Part shown: positions 31,059-34,305 of the stretch, piece by piece | Numbering within the stretch: position 1 is the first letter of the stretch | How the letters are laid out: each line of letters opens with the position of its first letter | Source of the DNA: Isoetes engelmannii | Lineage: Eukaryota; Streptophyta; Lycopodiopsida; Isoetales; Isoetaceae | Length of the DNA: 34,305 bases | Reading direction: 5' to 3' | Assembly: GCA_011763485.2 (NCBI GenBank) | Contig: JAANSK020255940.1 | Coordinates: forward strand, 1-34,305 | Program-made: the position numbers and the translations under genes | The notes under the pieces: generated by a model | The model's input: the letters and a program-made list of their open reading frames with translations, nothing else | The model's database searches: none | Told to the model about the DNA's origin: nothing

Positions 31059-31710
31059 TTTGAGTTGCCCTGCCCTTCATTGATTTTGAAATGGTTGCTG
31101 ATCTGTTGTAGATGTTTTGTGATTTTCCCGTTGATGTAAACTCTTTTGATTGAAGGCTTCTGATCCTTGGCTTCAAACAGTTTTGTTTCTCAGATTTACA
31201 TAAATGATGTTTACCTAAAGGGTTTAAATCAAGCCTTTTTTATGTACTCATACTACTGTATATTGTAGTCTAAAAGTGAGGGAGACACATGATTGTTAGA
31301 AAAGTTGTCAACAATTGGGTGATGGATTACACTAAAGTTTCACAGTTGCTTATCCTCATAGTAATATGTTTTCCAGTTGCAGAGATGTGATAATGAGATG
31401 TGATGCTGTACTGTTCGTATATAAGTAGGATGAATTGATTGACTTCCACTTGTTTCAAAGAGCAAGTTCACAAAATACCATGCGACAATAACGGTAGTGA
31501 ATTAAACACATCCAGGACGAGTGGCAACTTTTTAGGAATATAATAAAATAGGAAGAACATCTCGTTTAGTGCATATGAAATGAGCACCTAGCACAAAAAG
31601 CGTTCTAATCGATAAGACTATCTAGAGGCCGAACGCTAAGTCTTCAACACAACTAATTTCAAAAATTAGCATAGGGCAAGCTTGGGGCAACGGATAGGGA
31701 TGGGAGAGAA
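31059..31710. other. 3' flank of the GTPase/VWA gene
   Basis: Probable 3' UTR in the first 150-200 bp (T-rich); no exact AATAAA seen close to the stop. The remainder has no recognised gene. Confidence 0.4.
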
Positions 31711-31840
31711 TGGTGGGTTGTGATATTTTGGTTGGCTGCTTGGATTCCATTTTAAGAAACATGTCTCTGAGATAAATGGAATGTGGTTTGTGATATTTCA
31801 GTCAACTACTTAAATTCCATTTCAAGAAACATGTCTCGAA
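31711..31840. repeat. 70-bp imperfect tandem duplication
   Basis: tgtgatatttt...ttccattttaagaaacatgtctc at 31720-31768 recurs at 31790-31838, 70 bp on, with several changes. Confidence 0.7.
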
Positions 31841-32029
31841 TCGTGGGACAAATTCATACTCTAAATGTTGGTAATCATATGGTAAATTATCACGGTGCAA
31901 TAATTACAATTACTTGCATGAAGTATTGCTTTAAGGAACAACAGATTGTTGGCAAACTATATGTGGCCATACCTCTCAGCACCTCCACTAGTTGCACTGG
32001 TTCATCCCCTTACATGGAGACGAGTGGAT

Positions 32030-33036
32030 CTTTGCAGGTGTCGTCTCTATCCAAGCATGGTATGAAGGCGGCCGTCTATTATCTTGGAATGAATTTCAGG
32101 CAAATTTTCTACACTCACGTTAGGATGTGTCTATGGGAGAAGGCTGCAGATAATTTGCCTCTTAGGGTGGAGGTCAATGGTGTTCCAGAAAGGATACCTT
32201 GGGTCTGTCACGAAAACATTCACACATGCAAGCACTTTTAGCTCAGTACATCGCCTCCTCTTAGCGCCACAGCCACTCCTATTGCCAAATGGATGGTGTC
32301 TGCAGGTGCCACAACGCAATTTGGTTCGTACATGGTGTTGCTCTATTATAAAATGTTTGTACTTTAGTGATAGATTATCCATACATGCCTGCGTGTTAAC
32401 GCCTTCCGACATCGCTAAGATCCTCGCATATGTGTAGTATGCATGCTCTGCCTTTCAGATATGGAAACTCTTGAGCATCGTCTTTTCTTTTGTTCAGAAG
32501 TTCAATTGGCATGGTCCTGGCTAGAAGGTTTATTTAACAGTGCATTGGATTGCCAATGCGTCCTCTTGGCTCCTACCCTAATGCCTGGCCCCAGGTTAGA
32601 TAGAGGGCATTCCATCTTGGTTCTGGTTGGCTCCCATGGTCGATATGGGAGCTCACAGACATCATATTTTTCATGGCATTTACTCATCTGCGCACAGTGT
32701 TATTGTTGTAGCCAAGGCTAAGATACTGATGGCTTATGAGCGTTCCTCCCTTGACCCAGAAGTGAGGGAACATATTGTATTTAAATTGGTTCTTATCACT
32801 AGTATCATATTCTGGAGTAAGTACATATTCTGCTTCAAGCTCTTGTTTCTGTGGCTTCTTCTTGTGCTGAAACAGTTAGATGAGACATGTACAATCTGTA
32901 ATGTTTATAGCTGGTTAATAAACCTTTTGCCTCTGGGACATGGTTTAATGGAGAATCTTATACCGCCACATTCGAGATGCATTGGCTTCCATGTGCTCTA
33001 TAGAATAAAAGATAAAGATAAAGATAAAGATAAAGA
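32030..33036 (+). pseudogene. LINE-D: 3' end of an L1-type ORF2 with (AAAGAT)n tail
   Basis: Frames on the plus strand, repeatedly shifted, hold AGVVSIQAWYEGGRLLSWNE (near 32035), which resembles the post-RT segment of L1 ORF2. Further on, CMLCLSDMETLEHRLFFC with SEVQLAWSWLEGLF (32441-32535) is a clear zf-RVT block (C..C...ET..H..F.C). It ends at 33005-33036 with ataaag units, a simple-repeat tail. It is not closely similar to LINE-A to LINE-C at protein level, so probably another family. Confidence 0.6.
33005..33036 (+). repeat. (AAAGAT)n microsatellite tail
   Basis: Five units of the hexamer right after the LINE-D 3' region; probably the element's 3' tail. Confidence 0.75.
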
Positions 33037-33208
33037 TTCACGCCACTAGGCAGCGTCCAAACAGACATGTAACGACAGAACAGGGGATCGAAGTCCTAGA
33101 AATAACAGAACCAAAAAGGGGCAACGCCCCCATCCCGACACAAACATTCAGGCTATATACATGCTTACAGTTTGTTATTTACACGTGAGCGTAAAAGCTA
33201 AGAGAATC

Positions 33209-33740
33209 CTAGCCACGGATCCCGAGGCCACTGATCACGAATGATGGTAACACCGCCCATTTCTTTTGCAACCTCGTTTCACGCACTTTACAAATCTCTT
33301 CTCTTTGCTTTGTAAGGTGAAGCGGCGTAAGATCCTCCTGTACTAAGAAGCTGGCGTTCCTGAGATGGCTGCCATGCTGAAGCACATGAAGTCTGCCCTG
33401 CCGCGTTTGAAAGCGAACCAGAATATGGCGTGGCCGATCTGACATCTGAACTCCAACCCTATATGCTGCCTCAATCCCCAGGCAACAGACATGCATAGTG
33501 ACAGTAAAGAACTGCACAACCTCCTCAATCTCTGTCCATGTGCTTGGCTCAGGGATGCCCACGATTCGTAAAATTAATGCCTTATCCTCAAGAACCTCAT
33601 CAATCACTCATGGGGCGCCATTTGGGGCCGGTGGCCGAGGGCCAATATGCGAGGCAGATGACTGGAGCAGGTCCAAGTCGGTTTACGTGCCCATGTCAAA
33701 TGCCTGCGCGTGCTCTGTCTGGATAGCAATCTCAGCACGG
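33209..33740 (-). pseudogene. L1-type ORF1 protein (RRM plus C-terminal domain) fragment
   Basis: Minus-strand frame from 33607: LEDKALILRIVGIPEPSTW, then IEAAYRVGVQ, RPRHILVRFQTRQGRLHVL, VQEDLTPLHLTKQREEI and a closing KKWAVL. This order (R-I-x-G-(I/L)-P-E, (A)YRVG, RPR.I.V.F, eDLTp...RRE) is the RRM-like and C-terminal domains of L1 ORF1 (Transposase_22 type). The frame continues upstream to about 33740 through two stops (AEIAIQTEHAQAFDMGT, IGPRPPAPNGAP). No coiled coil or ORF2 is attached. Role in life: RNA chaperone of the retrotransposon particle. Confidence 0.65.
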
Positions 33741-33812
33741 GGCATCTCGTGTCTGTCACATAAATTGGCCTATTGGACCGCTGTATGTCAAGTCTAGACT
33801 AGGGCGTAACAC

Positions 33813-33983
33813 AGGGACCAACAAGGCTTCAAAGGGGACTGGGCAACGCAGGCAGTGGAGCGGGGACCCTTTGATCGGATTCCAAGAAGGGCATCAGAGC
33901 AGGTGGACTGGTCGGGGAAGCTGGAAGCCTACACAAGAACCATCGAGAAGCTGAAGAATGAGGATCCCCTGCCAAACCCTTGA
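33813..33983 (+). other. Unrecognised open segment
   Basis: 57 codons between stops without ATG, protein-like: GDWATQAVERGPFDRIPRRA, then VDWSGKLEAYTRTIEKLKNE and DPLPNP. Could be an exon end of a host gene or a repeat-derived coding scrap. No family recognised. Confidence 0.25.
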
Positions 33984-34142
33984 TGTCTAGCTGCAGAACC
34001 ACGGCTGAAAAATCAAGCTACTAATTCCTGTCCTGCTGCAGCTGAATCGTGTATAAGCACAATTTCATTAAAATGGAAAAATATCAGGAAAACTGGAAAC
34101 TTTTTTTTTTGGGAGGGTGCCAAGTCTTCAAACACTGTGCTT

Positions 34143-34305
34143 ATAGACATCTTGCAGGTCTTGTATACACTGTCTTTGTAGACATCCGATAGGGGTTTTA
34201 TGACCTCCTGCAGGTCTTGTATACACTGTCTTTGTAAACATCCGATAGGGGTTTTATGACCTCCTGCAGGTCTTGTATACACTGTCTTTGTAGACATCCA
34301 ATAGG
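34143..34305. repeat. 56-bp tandem repeat at the right edge
   Basis: gcaggtcttgtatacactgt starts at 34154, 34210 and 34266, spacing exactly 56. Copies are almost identical and the array runs out of the window. The first unit lacks part of ccgataggggttttatgacc. Confidence 0.9.

Noticed and set aside
33005-33036. CRISPR-like or other regular array
   Set aside because: It is a simple hexamer microsatellite; no repeat-spacer structure anywhere in the window.
32030-33740. Twin-priming inversion joining LINE-D and the inverted L1 ORF1
   Set aside because: In twin priming the inverted part lies 5' of the forward 3' end; here the ORF1 lies beyond the 3' tail.

Overview
The window looks like nuclear DNA of a land plant. 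The evidence is a DUF4283-type LINE ORF1, L1-like endonuclease/reverse transcriptases, Copia-like LTR remains, and pieces of a clan-85 cytochrome P450, a SULTR-type sulfate transporter and a subtilase, all AT-rich and intron-bearing. There is no bacterial-style operon. A giant GTPase/VWA fusion gene and an L1-type (RRM) ORF1 hint at a non-flowering lineage such as a fern, lycophyte, bryophyte or gymnosperm. That placement is inference from recall, not proof.

Layout. 1-340: 5' end of a minus-strand gene leaving the left edge. 417-626: a strict 42-bp tandem repeat. 1270-2540: subtilase exon debris and a Copia RNase H/LTR remnant, both minus strand. 2716-15090: a 59-bp palindromic tandem repeat split by about 12.1 kb of two complete-length-looking but decayed LINEs in tandem. 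LINE-A is 2849-8434 and LINE-B is 8435-14938; together they sit between one 16-bp target-site duplication. 15189-15606: a minus-strand Cys-rich exon homologous to domains in LINE-B. 16690-17440: sulfate transporter pseudogene. 17850-18370: candidate LTR. 18396-19775: minus-strand LINE-C fragment. 20490-21855: P450 exons with one exon duplicated. 23341 onward: a reversed retroposon tail.

23850-31058 is the main gene. It encodes a predicted protein of about 2,250 residues with an acidic N-terminus, a long unassigned region with a propeller-like part, a GB1/RHD3-type GTPase domain, an all-alpha linker, a large Cys/His-rich repeat region and a C-terminal VWA domain with an intact MIDAS. It has small 5' exons made by an internal tandem duplication and one GC-AG intron. 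It carries two in-frame stops and one 1-nt frameshift, so as read it is a very young pseudogene or contains sequence errors.

31711-34305 is repeat debris: a LINE 3' end with an (AAAGAT)n tail, an inverted L1-type ORF1, and a 56-bp tandem repeat running off the right edge.

Most gene-like pieces outside the GTPase/VWA locus are broken. The host-gene pieces do not form a shared pathway; they are isolated fragments in repeat-dense intergenic DNA.
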